Positions 24,521-34,494 of a stretch of 64,000 nucleotides of DNA are shown here, in pieces (positions within the stretch are counted from its first letter, which is position 1; each line of letters opens with the position of its first letter). Location: positions 10,951 to 74,950 of the forward strand of contig USEM01000002.1 in assembly GCA_900553695.1 (NCBI GenBank), read 5' to 3'. This DNA is from an uncultured Clostridium sp. (lineage in GTDB: Bacteria; Bacillota; Clostridia; TANB77; CAG-508). Under the pieces are notes generated by a model that made no database searches, was not told the origin of the DNA, and saw nothing but the letters and a program-made list of their open reading frames with translations. A program made the translations under genes and the position numbers.

Positions 24521-24652
24521 GCCCAACGCAGGGGTTATATATTTTTTTCGAAAGAAAAGAATCGAAGAGCCAACGGCTTCACTCGTGACCCTCGTAGCCA
24601 TTTCGATTTTTTCTTGAGAACAAAACATATATAACCTAAGGCGAGATTGGGC
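24521..24652. repeat. 132-base palindromic element (structured RNA or MITE-like)
   Basis: This fills most of the 290-base gap between the XRE and SPFH genes; I see no ORF. The ends GCCCAA/TTGGGC, then CGC/GCG, then GGTTATATAT/ATATATAACC, then AAGAAAAGAATCGAA against TTCGATTTTTTCTT, pair to form one long rod. The tip is GC-richer and holds GCCAACGGC. A T run follows on the + strand, so it could be a small RNA with an intrinsic end. No flanking target duplication is obvious. I cannot match it to a known RNA family. Confidence 0.6.
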
Positions 24653-24772
24653 GGTTTTTCATATGTAAACTAAATTACAATTAATTTTATGTAAATTTTG
24701 CCAATTCTCTTCCTTTTTTATGCTTTTTATAGTATAATGGTTAAGGAAGAGATTTTTTAGGAGGTAAAATTT

Positions 24773-25672
24773 ATGCAAATAGTTTTATTAATAATTTTAT
24801 TACTATTATTATTTATAGCAATTAAGTCTATTAAAATCGTAAGACAAGCTGAAGTTTACATTATTGAAAGATTAGGTAGATTTCATAAAATAGCAGATGC
24901 AGGACTTACAATTATTATTCCTTTTGTTGACCACGTTCGTAGTGTTGTAAGTTTAAAAGAACAAACTCTTGATGTTCCACCTCAAGGAGTTATTACAGAA
25001 GATAATGTTACAATGACAATAGATACTGTTGTGTTCTATCAAATAACAGATCCAGCTAAGGCAGTATATGAAATTCAATCTTTAAGAAGAGGTATTGAAT
25101 ACTTAGCTATTACAACTATTCGTGATATTGTTGGTAAAATGGATTTAGACTCAACATTTAGTTCTCGTGATTTAATAAATAACCAATTAAGAGTATTATT
25201 AAATGAAGCGACTAGTAAATGGGGTTGTAAAGTAAATCGTGTTGAAGTTAAAGATATTACACCTCCTGCAGACATTCGTGATGCAATGGAAAAACAAATG
25301 AATGCAGAGAGAAATAAAAGAGCTGCAATTTTACAAGCTGAAGGTGAAAAACAAGCTGCTATAACACTTGCAGAAGGTCAAAAACAAGCTGCTATATTAC
25401 AAGCTGAAGCTGATAAAGAAGCTCAAATAAGAAGAGCTGCCGGTGAAGCTGAAGCAATTCGTGAAGTTGCTGTTGCAAAAGCTCAAGAAATTCAAATGAT
25501 TTATGAATCAATTAAGAAATCTAACCCAGATGATAAATTAATTCAATTAAAATCATTAGAAGCTTTACAAGAAATTGCAAAAGGAGATGCTAACAAAGTA
25601 TTTATTCCTTTCGAAGCAACAAATGCTTTATCTAGCCTAGGAGCTTTAAAAGAAGTTGTTAAAGATAAATAA
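24773..25672 (+). CDS. SPFH/Band 7 membrane protein (QmcA/stomatin-like)
   Basis: A 299-residue protein: one N-terminal hydrophobic hairpin (1-20), a Band 7 domain (about 22-200, VYIIERLGRFHKIADAGL), then an Ala/Gln/Glu-rich coiled coil (repeats like AEGEKQAAI and AEGQKQAAI). The C-terminus begins IPFEATNALSSLG. These proteins form oligomeric rings on the membrane and organise functional microdomains. The NfeD partner often found beside them is not here. AGGAGG precedes the ATG. Confidence 0.93.
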   Translation: MQIVLLIILLLLLFIAIKSIKIVRQAEVYIIERLGRFHKIADAGLTIIIPFVDHVRSVVSLKEQTLDVPPQGVITEDNVTMTIDTVVFYQITDPAKAVYEIQSLRRGIEYLAITTIRDIVGKMDLDSTFSSRDLINNQLRVLLNEATSKWGCKVNRVEVKDITPPADIRDAMEKQMNAERNKRAAILQAEGEKQAAITLAEGQKQAAILQAEADKEAQIRRAAGEAEAIREVAVAKAQEIQMIYESIKKSNPDDKLIQLKSLEALQEIAKGDANKVFIPFEATNALSSLGALKEVVKDK

Positions 25673-25679
25673 TTCATTT

Positions 25680-25710
25680 CAGATGTGCTAAAATTAAGCA
25701 CATCTTTTTT
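25680..25710 (+). terminator. Terminator of the SPFH gene
   Basis: AGATGTGCT/AGCACATCT followed by eight T. Confidence 0.85.
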
Positions 25711-25730
25711 TATTTTTGCCTCGATTTTCA

Positions 25731-25759
25731 TTGACAAAACTCCCCTTTTGTTATATTAT
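25731..25759 (+). promoter_or_regulatory. SigA promoter of the bactofilin-like gene
   Basis: TTGACA, 17-base spacer, TATTAT, about 30 bases before AGGAGG. Confidence 0.65.
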
Positions 25760-25795
25760 CTATTCATAATTAATTTAAATTTTTAGGAGGTTTTT

Positions 25796-27205
25796 ATGTT
25801 TAAATTTAAAAAGTTTTTTTTATGTTTGGTTCTAGCAATGCTTCTTCTTTCATCTGCTGTATTTGCAACAGATAATACAGTTTTGCTTACTGCACCTGTA
25901 GCTGATGAAGAAAAAACAACAGAGAAATTCCAAACAATTAATGAAGACAAATACGTTTATGACTCTGAATCATTCTCTTTAAGTGATGTAGTTAACGGAA
26001 ATGTATTTGCTTCTACATCAACTAAGTTTGTTACAAACCCTAGAATTGGTGGTGGTGTAATTTCAGGCGACTTATTTGTTCTTTCAAATGATGTTGTTAT
26101 TGAATCTGATGTTGTTTACTCAAATGAAAAGGATAAAAAAGGAAATTACATGATTGCATCAACAAATTCAAAATCTATCATTTATGGAAATGTTTATGTC
26201 TTAGCAAATAGCTTTACTTTACAAGCAGAATCTGAAATCCATGGAGATTTATATGTTCTTGCTTCAAATGTAAATATTGAACAAAATTCTGTTATAGAAG
26301 GAAATATTTTCCTTAGTTCATCAGATGTAACTATAAATGGTCAAGTAAAGGGATCTGTTTATGCCACAGCTAAAAATTTTAATATGAATTACTATTCTTA
26401 TATTGAAAGAGATTTATATTTAAATGCAAACAAAGCAAACCTTTCAGGTTTAGTTTATAGAAATGCTTACATTACTGCTGGAGAATCTTTAGTAACAGAT
26501 TCTGATTTTAAAGTTAATGAAAATCTTACTGTAAGTAGTGCTGACAGCTTTACATTCTCAGGTAAAGTTAACGGAAATGCAAATATTAATGCAAAAGATT
26601 TGAAATTTAAAAATGATAATGATGAAATTTGTGTTATTTACGGTGATTTAAAATATGGAACAAAGTCAGAAGTAACTATCCCTGATAAAGTTGTTACAGG
26701 TAAAGTTGAAGTTACTGATTTTGTTGAGCATAATGAAAATAAAGTAACATTTTCAAAACTAGTAATTGGTTTATTTACATTACTTGTTTATGTTTTTGCT
26801 GTAGTATTCTTAGCAAAACGCTATGCTCCAAATGCTATAGAGAAGCTTCCAAGTATTACAGTTTCTCATACATTTATTAATTTAGGTATAGGACTTGCTT
26901 CATTCTTTATAATGTTTGTTTTATTTGTTCTTCTATGTATATCAGGAATTGGAGTATCTTTAGCGTTTGCATTTGTTGCAGTATTCTTATTTGTATGTGC
27001 AATTGCTTTACCTCTATTTTTAAATAACATTGTAAATACATTGAAATTCAAAGCAAATCCTTATGTTAAATTATTAGCTGTAACTGGTATATTATATTTA
27101 ATTAGTATAATTCCTGTATTTGGCTCTGCTGTAATGTTTGTGGTTATGTTGATTTCAATTGGAGAAGTCTTATTTACAGTACTTAATAGAAAAGCAAATA
27201 AATAA
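25796..27205 (+). CDS. Secreted/membrane polymer-forming (bactofilin-like) protein
   Basis: A 469-residue protein. It has a signal peptide (MFKFKKFFLCLVLAMLLLSS, cleavage near AVFA) and then a long run of right-handed beta-helix repeats (about 60-310; units such as GNVYVLAN, GDLYVLAS and GNIFLSSS). Four or five C-terminal membrane helices follow (about 323-465). Bactofilins form filaments, and this layout puts the beta-helix outside the membrane. Its own promoter and terminator make it monocistronic. The exact role is unknown. Confidence 0.8.
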   Translation: MFKFKKFFLCLVLAMLLLSSAVFATDNTVLLTAPVADEEKTTEKFQTINEDKYVYDSESFSLSDVVNGNVFASTSTKFVTNPRIGGGVISGDLFVLSNDVVIESDVVYSNEKDKKGNYMIASTNSKSIIYGNVYVLANSFTLQAESEIHGDLYVLASNVNIEQNSVIEGNIFLSSSDVTINGQVKGSVYATAKNFNMNYYSYIERDLYLNANKANLSGLVYRNAYITAGESLVTDSDFKVNENLTVSSADSFTFSGKVNGNANINAKDLKFKNDNDEICVIYGDLKYGTKSEVTIPDKVVTGKVEVTDFVEHNENKVTFSKLVIGLFTLLVYVFAVVFLAKRYAPNAIEKLPSITVSHTFINLGIGLASFFIMFVLFVLLCISGIGVSLAFAFVAVFLFVCAIALPLFLNNIVNTLKFKANPYVKLLAVTGILYLISIIPVFGSAVMFVVMLISIGEVLFTVLNRKANK

Positions 27206-27210
27206 AATAA

Positions 27211-27244
27211 GTAGTTTTCCACAGGTTATCCTGTGGAAAACTAC
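27211..27244. terminator. Terminator between the bactofilin-like gene and rpe
   Basis: GTAGTTTTCCACAGG/CCTGTGGAAAACTAC, a perfect long hairpin serving converging genes. Confidence 0.85.
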
Positions 27245-27904
27245 TATTTTTTTAACTCTTTTATAGATTTTGCATAGTCTTCTGAATTTATTATATAACT
27301 TCCTGCAACTACGATATCAACTCCAGCTTCCTTAAGTTCCTTCACATTTTCTCCGTTTATTCCTCCATCTGCTTCTATATATGTTTCTAAATTGTTTTGA
27401 TACAAATATTCTTTTAATTTGCTTATTTTCTTTATTGTTTTTGAAATTAGTTTTTGTCCTCCTTTTCCAGGTTCAACTGTCATAACTAGTAGTAAACTTA
27501 TGTATGGTAAAAATTCATATATTTCTTCGACCTTTGTATCGGGTTTTATTGCTAAACCACATTGAGTTCCATTTTGCTTTATGTATTCTATTGTTTCCTT
27601 TAATTGCTTTTTATCATTAAAAACTTCATAATGAATTGTGATAAAATGTGGACTTAGTGCAATATATTGGTCTATATAGTCTTTTGTATCCTCTACCATT
27701 AAGTGAATATCTAATGGTATGTTAGACATTTGTTTTATACTACTTGCATAGCCATACATAAGAACTGATGTATCATTTCCGTACAAATTTACCATCCATA
27801 ACATCTATGTGGTAATAATCTGTTTTCGCAACTTCTAAATCGTAAAAAGCCTTCATAGCTTCTTTTTCGTCAACATTTAAAATTGAGGTTGAAACTTCTA
27901 TCAT
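27244..27904 (-). CDS. rpe: Ribulose-phosphate 3-epimerase family protein with a +1 shift at CGG
   Basis: Interconverts ribulose-5-phosphate and xylulose-5-phosphate. Metal-site blocks are present: HIDVMDG near residue 34, DIHLMVED near 65, EPGKGGQ near 136 and EADGGI near 174. The first frame starts at 27904 (AAAGGGGGAG upstream) and ends VMDGKFV, CGG, AAA, TGA. Skipping the C of CGGA gives GNDTSVLMYGYASS and the remaining 178 residues. The product is 219 residues, normal for Rpe. Without the shift only a 43-residue stub is made. Confidence 0.88.
27779..27781 (-). other. CGG +1 shift site in rpe (CGGA)
   Basis: Zero frame: GTA CGG AAA TGA. Shifted: GTA GGA AAT GAT ACA. The stop follows the CGG by one codon. 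Confidence 0.88.
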
Positions 27905-27973
27905 AACATCTCCCCCTTTTGTTTTCTTTATTGTATATTTTATAAAAGAAAATGTCAATGCTTTTTGTAAAAA

Positions 27974-28003
27974 AAATCGGGGGTATAAATATATCCCCCG
28001 ATT
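27974..28003. terminator. Terminator of the small gene at 28009
   Basis: AAATCGGGGGTATA/TATATCCCCCGATTT hairpin at the gene's 3' end. Confidence 0.8.
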
Positions 28004-28008
28004 TGCCA

Positions 28009-28380
28009 TCAGTTATTTTTTTCGTTGATTTTTCTTACTGGCCTTATGTTGTATTCCGAGTGGTGATATGAGAGTGTATAAACGAAGTCTCTTGCTTTGT
28101 AATACGCATCGAAAATGAATTTTGCATATTCATCATTTTCTTCATAGCTTATTACTTCGTCTGACTGATGTGGTCTGTATTTGTCGGTTGGCTTGTTTTT
28201 GTAAACACGTACCTCATATCCATCTCCTGTTTCATTCTCCCCAAGAAAAATCATTAATTCGAGATTTTTCTCTGTCGTAACTGACATTGTCATGAAGCTT
28301 CCGTCTTTTGCGACTAAATGACTTTTGGTAATAAACCGAACTATGTCATAATCGCAAAACATAATTTTGTCAAACTTCAT
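28009..28380 (-). CDS. Small stand-alone protein of unknown function, GC-richer codons, one in-frame CGG
   Basis: A 123-residue soluble protein of mixed charge, no family recognised. The start at 28380 is chosen for the AAGGAGG eight bases upstream; a longer frame runs further but has no ribosome-binding site. Codon 15 is CGG (28336-28338, context IVRFI) with a long open frame after it. A +1 shift would stop it after seven codons. Codon choice differs from the neighbours, as in the small genes at 7.3, 23.6 and 54.5 kb. It has its own terminator. Confidence 0.72.
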   Translation of the reverse strand: MKFDKIMFCDYDIVRFITKSHLVAKDGSFMTMSVTTEKNLELMIFLGENETGDGYEVRVYKNKPTDKYRPHQSDEVISYEENDEYAKFIFDAYYKARDFVYTLSYHHSEYNIRPVRKINEKNN

Positions 28381-28520
28381 ATGCTCTTTCCTCCTTAAAA
28401 TAGTTATTTTACACCTGATGTACTTTGCTTTTGAAAACGGAGTTACTATTGTTAACATAACCATTTTAACACACTTTTTTTATAATTTCAAGAACACTAA
28501 GATTTTCTTCTCTAAGCAAA

Positions 28521-28712
28521 TTATAAGTTCTTTTGCACAATTGCAACTATATCTGTTATATAATCACTTATTGCTGGTATATTTAACTTTATTATTTTTT
28601 GTAAGATGTATACGATTATAGCAGATATTATGCTAAACCCTATTCCCATTCCTACTCCTTTTGCCATTCCTGCTATGAAATTTCTTTTTATTATTTCCTT
28701 TTTATTTCTCAT
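28521..28712 (-). CDS. DUF5665-type small membrane protein
   Basis: A 63-residue protein with an N-terminal basic helix (MRNKKEIIKRNFIAG) and one membrane segment (about 20-42, GVGMGIGFSIISAIIVYILQ), followed by the NIPAISDYITDIV end. This matches the DUF5665 pattern common in Clostridia. Function unknown. It follows the UPF0182 gene after a strong hairpin. Confidence 0.7.
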   Translation of the reverse strand: MRNKKEIIKRNFIAGMAKGVGMGIGFSIISAIIVYILQKIIKLNIPAISDYITDIVAIVQKNL

Positions 28713-28713
28713 A

Positions 28714-28746
28714 AAAAAACACCCATTTATATTTTGGGTGTTTTTT
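28714..28746. terminator. Terminator of the UPF0182 gene
   Basis: AAAAACACCCA/TGGGTGTTTTT hairpin with A/T runs on both sides. Confidence 0.85.
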
Positions 28747-28752
28747 TCGTTT

Positions 28753-31501
28753 TTATTCCGTTACTTGTTCTATTTGACTTGCCTGTTCTTTTTTAGCCTC
28801 TTCGTTTAATTTTTCAAGTTGATTTATTAATGATTGTAATTTTTCTATGTCTTGTCCAATAAGTGCCCAGTCGTTACTTTTATTTGATTCTGTTAGATTA
28901 TTGTTAGCCTTTATTATTTCTTCTATCAAATCGTCTATGTTATCTGTTTCTATCTTTATGCTTACTGCTTCTTGTGATAGAAGATTTACCAAAGCCTTTT
29001 CTAATGTGTCTCCTATTGCAACTTTGTTTCCTGATGCCACAATTACTTTTTTTAGTATTGGTGCTGTTTTGTTTTCATTTTGAAGGACTTGGAATATTGG
29101 TTCTACGTATAGAAGTGTATTGTTTACTGGTATTACTATAATGTTTTTCTCTATTTTAGTTCCTGTAACTTCTATTGATTTTAGTTCTGCTGAAATTTTT
29201 TCATCTTGCTCTACTAGTGTATCTAGCTGTAATGTTCCAAGTATGGCTGTATCTTTGTTGAACTTGTATAATTTTAATGTTTTTTTACCATTTCCATCAT
29301 ATGAACCTACCAAATATGCATTTATATTTTGTTTTTCATTTATTGTATATGGTAAAACTAGTCCTAATATTGTTTTGCTGTTATCCACTGTTTTTACTGC
29401 TGTATAGTATGGTTTAATATCAGTTCCTACAAGTGTTGTAACCTTACTGGTGTTTTCCTTTGCTGTGTTCCAAACATCATCTGATCTAAATAGTACTTCT
29501 GGTTGTACTTGATGATATTGTTTCAAAACATCTGCTTGAATACTATAAAGGTATTCTGGGTAAACAAAATGCTTTGCAATATCTTCTGGAATTTCTGCAT
29601 TTATGTCTTCAAATAAACTTGGATACATCTTCCAATATGACATTATTATTGGGTCTGATTTATCTGTTATATAGAACTTCATTGTTCCATCAAAACTGTC
29701 TATTAATATTTTAGCTGAATTTCTTATATAATTGATTTTCTTTATTGTTCCATTTTCTTGTGGTAGGTTTGTAATTTGTGAATATGGGTAGCTATTTGAT
29801 GTTGTATATGCATCTATTACCCATACAAGCCTTCCCTCGTCTGTTATTACCATATATGGATTTTTATCGTATTCCAAATATGGCATTACTTTTTTTACTC
29901 TTTCTAGTATATTTCTTTTTATTATTATATTGCTATCATTTGATATGTTTTTTGAAAATGCTAGTTTTATATTTCCCTCTTTTATACCAAGTACTAATCT
30001 ATCAAAAAATCCTAGTGTTACTCCCGCTTCTCCGTTATATGTATTATAGCTACTTTTTGTGCTAGATATTGGGTAATCGTATTCTGTATTATCTTTACTA
30101 TTTATTGCAATTGCATCATTTGTTTGAAGTCCAAAATATATTCTAGGCTCTGTGATTTTTACAGCTTGATTGTCATCATTAAATGAACTTTGTAAATACT
30201 TTAATGTCCCGGTTTTCATTTGTAGTTGATGCTGATGTTATAATTGCTCCATATCCATGTGTATATTCATATGTTTTATTACTGTATGTTCTTGTTTCAT
30301 TACTCTTAATTTCTCTTGGACTTACATATACTAAACTGCTCTTTCCATCAATATTATATAGTCCTATTCCTGTTGAATTATATGTATAATATCCTAAATT
30401 TGTTTGATATTCTTCTAAGTGTGATAGCACTCTTGTTTTGTTGAATATGTTTATGTTTTCTATTACTTCTGAATTTTCTTTAATATCATCTGCTGTTATT
30501 GTTCCTGTACTTTGTAAGTCTATTTCATCTATATCAATGTCATATGCCTTTTTAGTAAATTCAACATTTTTACTTATATATTGTTTTTGTTTATCTAATT
30601 CATTGTTATTTACGTAGGTAACATCTGCTATAAGTATTACACCAAATAAAACTACTAAATATATTGGTATTTCTAATATTTTATAACATGCTTTTCTAAA
30701 TTCGCCTTTTTTACATTTTCTTATTGCACGAATTCCACATATTACTATAAATGCTGAGAATATAATGTATCCCCATTTTTTTATAGTTACATCTATAAAA
30801 CCTGCCCCATATAGAGTTGTTCCATTTCCTGTTTGTGTGAATTTGCCAAGTACTATATCTTGTACCATAAGTATTGAAAGTGCTGCTAGGGCTAATAGTA
30901 TAAAGAATATTGTTGCTACTATTTGCTTTATAAAAGTATTTGTTTTTAATGTTTCCATGTTAATTCCTTGGTTAAAGAATTTATGGAAGCATATAACATA
31001 ATAAAATATTATATATACACACATTACTGCCATTACAACTATAAAGCTATAAAGCACTGCTTCTATAAATGGTTTTTGGAATATGTAGTAACCTATATCT
31101 AAGTTAAATACTGGCTCTGTTTCCCAAAATGGTGTGTGGTTAAAAGCAAGTATTGCTTTTTCTGTAATTATGTTTGAAAATAATATTCCTGCAATAGTTG
31201 CAAATGCAAAAGATATTGATTTATTAGGAAGTTTTGGCATTTCTTTTTTATCTTCTTCAAAGAACTTCCTTAAACCTTTTTTTATAAAAGCTGTTGTTAC
31301 ATATGTAAGTAAATAAATTATAGCAAAACTAATTAAGAATACATATATTCTTTGCATTAAGTTGTGTTTAAAAATTTCTACATATTTTGAGCCAATTCCA
31401 AGTATTTGTAAGTATTCGCCTCTAACATTTATATAACTATATATGGCAAATGCTATTATAAATAATGTTACAAATATTACTCTTTTTTTTACTCTTTTCA
31501 T
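28753..31501 (-). CDS. UPF0182 (COG1615) large membrane protein with a +1 shift at CGG
   Basis: A 915-residue protein typical of UPF0182 in length and layout: about seven membrane helices in the first 290 residues, then a large extracytoplasmic domain. The gene lies in two frames. The first ends ...STTNEN then CGG; skipping the C of CGGG gives Gly and continues TLKYLQSSFNDDNQAV for 485 residues. The zero frame stops about ten codons after the CGG. The start at 31501 has ATGGAGG upstream and overlaps the end of ftsY. Function of the family is unknown. Confidence 0.87.
30209..30211 (-). other. CGG +1 shift site in the UPF0182 gene (CGGG)
   Basis: Zero frame: AAC CGG GAC ATT. Shifted: AAC GGG ACA TTA AAG. 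Both halves are clear parts of one UPF0182 protein. Confidence 0.88.
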
Positions 31502-31514
31502 TAAAGACCTCCAT

Positions 31515-32420
31515 CTAAATAATTGCATCTACAAAATCTTTTGAGTTAAAGACCTCCATGTCATCTATTTTTTCACCTACACCAACGAATTTTACTGGTA
31601 TAGAATTTTCATTTACAATTCCTATAACAACTCCACCTTTTGCAGTTCCATCAAGCTTTGTAAGTACTAGTCCTGTAATTGGAACAACTTCTTTAAAGGC
31701 TTTTACTTGTATAATTGCATTTTGTCCTGTTGTGCTATCTATTACCATTAATGTTTCTTTTTCTGCATCTGGTAATTCTTTTTCTATTACTTTACCTATT
31801 TTTAATAGCTCGTCCATTAAGTATTTTTTTGTGTGTAATCTTCCTGCTGTATCACATATTAATACATCTGCATTTTTTTCTTTTGTAATTTTTATTGCAT
31901 CATAAACTACAGATGCTGGGTCTGATCCCTCATTTTTTTTCACTATATCCACATCTGCACGCTTTGCCCATATCTCTAACTGTTCAACTGCTGCTGCTCT
32001 AAATGTATCTGCTGCTGCAACTACAACTTTCTTTCCTTGTTTTCTAAGGTTATTAGCTATTTTTCCAATTGATGTTGTTTTACCAACTCCATTTACACCA
32101 ACAACTAGAATTACTGCTGGTTTGGTTTTTAGTTCTAGCCCATTTGGTACTTTGTCTAATATTTTTTGCATTTCTTCTTTTAATGCATTTTTAACACCTT
32201 GTTCATCTGTAATTTTTTCTAGCTTAATTCTATTTCTTAATTTAGAAATTATTTCTGTTGCTGTTTCAACTCCTATATCAGACATTATTAAAATTTCTTC
32301 TAATTCTTCTAGTAAGTCTTCATCTACTTTTCTAAAATTGCTAAAAACGCTGTTTATTTTATCATTTAGAGAATCACGTGTTTTTCCTAAACCTTGTTTT
32401 AATTTGTCAAAAAATCCCAT
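31515..32420 (-). CDS. ftsY: Signal recognition particle receptor FtsY
   Basis: A 301-residue SRP receptor GTPase. The acidic A domain is almost absent, as in many Clostridia; the NG domain fills the protein. Motifs are GVNGVGKTTSIGKIA (G1), DTAGRLHTK (G3) and TKLDGTAKGG (G4). It brings ribosome-SRP complexes to the Sec translocon. AAAAGGAG precedes the ATG. It is co-oriented with prkC upstream and UPF0182 downstream. Confidence 0.97.
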   Translation of the reverse strand: MGFFDKLKQGLGKTRDSLNDKINSVFSNFRKVDEDLLEELEEILIMSDIGVETATEIISKLRNRIKLEKITDEQGVKNALKEEMQKILDKVPNGLELKTKPAVILVVGVNGVGKTTSIGKIANNLRKQGKKVVVAAADTFRAAAVEQLEIWAKRADVDIVKKNEGSDPASVVYDAIKITKEKNADVLICDTAGRLHTKKYLMDELLKIGKVIEKELPDAEKETLMVIDSTTGQNAIIQVKAFKEVVPITGLVLTKLDGTAKGGVVIGIVNENSIPVKFVGVGEKIDDMEVFNSKDFVDAII

Positions 32421-32444
32421 TTTATTCTCCTTTTATTGTTTTTT

Positions 32445-32465
32445 GGGGCGTATGCTATACGCCCC
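32445..32465 (-). terminator. Terminator between prkC and ftsY
   Basis: GGGGCGTAT/ATACGCCCC hairpin, a near-perfect palindrome with T-rich flank. Confidence 0.8.
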
Positions 32466-32488
32466 TTAAATTATGTTTTTATATATTT

Positions 32489-34459
32489 CTAAGGAATGTT
32501 TTTTGTTGTTTCTGAATTCAAGTTCATGTCTACTGTTTTCTTTGTGCTTCCATCAATTATAACTTTTATTCTAACTGTTCCTTCTCCATCAAAGTTTACT
32601 TGAAGAGCTTTTTCATCTTCACTTACTTCTTGTTCTGTTACTTGTTCATCATTAACAGTTACTTTAATTTTTACTTTTTCTGGTGGTATTAAAACATCTT
32701 TATATTTTGTTTTTCCATCTTCGTCTTTTCCATCTTCAACTTTTTTGTATTTTGGTGTATATCCTGTAAGTTCTGCTACGTCAATGTTTATTGTACCTTG
32801 TGTAATTTTTTGATATTCATTTATTGTTATTGAAATTTCTGTGTTTTTATCTACCATGCTTTTTGGAGATATGTTTTGTTCAACAACACCTGTTCCTTTG
32901 CTTGAGTCTTTTATTTTATCAGTTCTTATCCATTTTAATTTTGCTTCTGTAATTTTTGCTTTTGCTTCATCTTCTGAAAGTCCTTTTAAATCTGGAACTT
33001 CTACTTTCTCTATTCCTAAACTTACTTTTAATTTAATTTTTGTTCCTGCAAGAACTTCTTCACCTTCTTGTTTATCTTGTTCTATTACTATACCTGGTTC
33101 AACATCATCACTATTTACTTCTTCTATTTCCATCTCTAAGCCCAAGTCTTTTAGTTCTTTTCTTGCTTCATCTTTAGTTTTACCAACAAGTTTTGTAACT
33201 TTTACTATTTCTTGCCCCTTACTTACAACTACATTTACTGTGCTTCCCTCTTTTACTGTAAAGTTTGGTTGATATTTTGGGTCTTGTGAAATAATTTTTC
33301 CTTCTTCTATTTGAACATCATATTTTTCTTCTGATACATTCAAATTCAATTTTACTTCTTCTGCTTTGGCTTTTGCTTCATCTAGTATTAAGTTTGTAAA
33401 GTTTGGTAGTAATATGTCTTTTGGTTTTCCTGAATTTAGTACTCCTAATGTTATTCCTATGCTTGCTATAAATACTATTAGGAAAATTGCTACTATTAAT
33501 GCTATTTTTACACCTTTGTGTTCTTCTAAATATTTTTTAAACTTTGCAAACTTACTTTGATTTGTTTGATTATCTTCTTGTTGTATTCTTCTAGCTCTTG
33601 CTTGGCTTTTATCCACAACACCAACTTCAGCTTCAGGATTTTTTAATATTTTATCTAAGTCTTCTATCATCTCTGTTGCTGTACTATATCTCATATTTGG
33701 ATCTTTTTCCATTGCTTTTAAAATTAAATCATTTAAGCTTTGTGGTATTGCTGGGTTTAATTCAATTGGTGGTACTGGTTTTTCTTGCATATGTTTTAAT
33801 GCAACAGATACTGGTGTATCTGCATCAAATGGAACTCTTCCTGTTACCATTTCATATAATACAACACCTAATGAGTAAAGGTCAGATTTTGCATCTGTAT
33901 AGCCACCACGTGCATGTTCTGGTGAAAAATAATGTACTGAGCCTATTGTTGTTCCAAATGCTGTTATTGTTGAGTTTGAAACTGCTTTTGCAATTCCAAA
34001 GTCTGTTACTTTTGCTGTTCCATCTTCTGTAATTATTATGTTATGTGGTTTTATATCTCTATGAATAATGTTATTTCTATGTGCTGTTTCTAAGGCTTGT
34101 GCTATTTGTTTTGCTATTTTAACTGACCATTTCCAGCCCATTCTTCCATCTTCAACAATTATTTCTTTTAGTGTTTTTCCTTTTATTAGTTCCATTACAA
34201 TGTAATATAGGTTTCCTTCTTTTCCAACATCATATACAGATACAATGTTAGGATGTGTTAGACTTGCTGCTGATTCTGCTTCTGTATTAAATCTTTTTAT
34301 AAATTCATTATCTGTTGTATATTCTTCTCTTAGAATTTTTACAGCAACATATCTTTTTAGTACAAGGTCTTTTGCTTTGTAAACTGTTGCCATTCCGCCA
34401 TTTCCAATTTTCTCTATAATTTCATATCTGCTTCCTAATAGTTTTCCCTCTAAATTCAT
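32489..34459 (-). CDS. prkC: PASTA-domain serine/threonine kinase PrkC
   Basis: A 656-residue transmembrane kinase. The kinase domain (about 10-270) has GNGGMATVYKAKD, the catalytic loop HRDIKPHN and DFGIAK. One membrane helix follows at about 322-344. Three extracellular PASTA repeats occupy about 355-560, and the tail is Lys/Glu-rich. PrkC-type kinases bind muropeptides or lipid II and regulate growth, germination and cell-wall synthesis. It sits 35 bases after prpC, the cognate phosphatase, as in other Firmicutes. Confidence 0.96.
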   Translation of the reverse strand: MNLEGKLLGSRYEIIEKIGNGGMATVYKAKDLVLKRYVAVKILREEYTTDNEFIKRFNTEAESAASLTHPNIVSVYDVGKEGNLYYIVMELIKGKTLKEIIVEDGRMGWKWSVKIAKQIAQALETAHRNNIIHRDIKPHNIIITEDGTAKVTDFGIAKAVSNSTITAFGTTIGSVHYFSPEHARGGYTDAKSDLYSLGVVLYEMVTGRVPFDADTPVSVALKHMQEKPVPPIELNPAIPQSLNDLILKAMEKDPNMRYSTATEMIEDLDKILKNPEAEVGVVDKSQARARRIQQEDNQTNQSKFAKFKKYLEEHKGVKIALIVAIFLIVFIASIGITLGVLNSGKPKDILLPNFTNLILDEAKAKAEEVKLNLNVSEEKYDVQIEEGKIISQDPKYQPNFTVKEGSTVNVVVSKGQEIVKVTKLVGKTKDEARKELKDLGLEMEIEEVNSDDVEPGIVIEQDKQEGEEVLAGTKIKLKVSLGIEKVEVPDLKGLSEDEAKAKITEAKLKWIRTDKIKDSSKGTGVVEQNISPKSMVDKNTEISITINEYQKITQGTINIDVAELTGYTPKYKKVEDGKDEDGKTKYKDVLIPPEKVKIKVTVNDEQVTEQEVSEDEKALQVNFDGEGTVRIKVIIDGSTKKTVDMNLNSETTKNIP

Positions 34460-34494
34460 TTATTTTCACGTTCCTTTCATGTGAATTTCGTGTT

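Noticed and set aside
24521..24652. 6S RNA, SRP RNA or tmRNA
   Set aside because: The length and conserved internal motifs of these RNAs are not seen, so no family is assigned.
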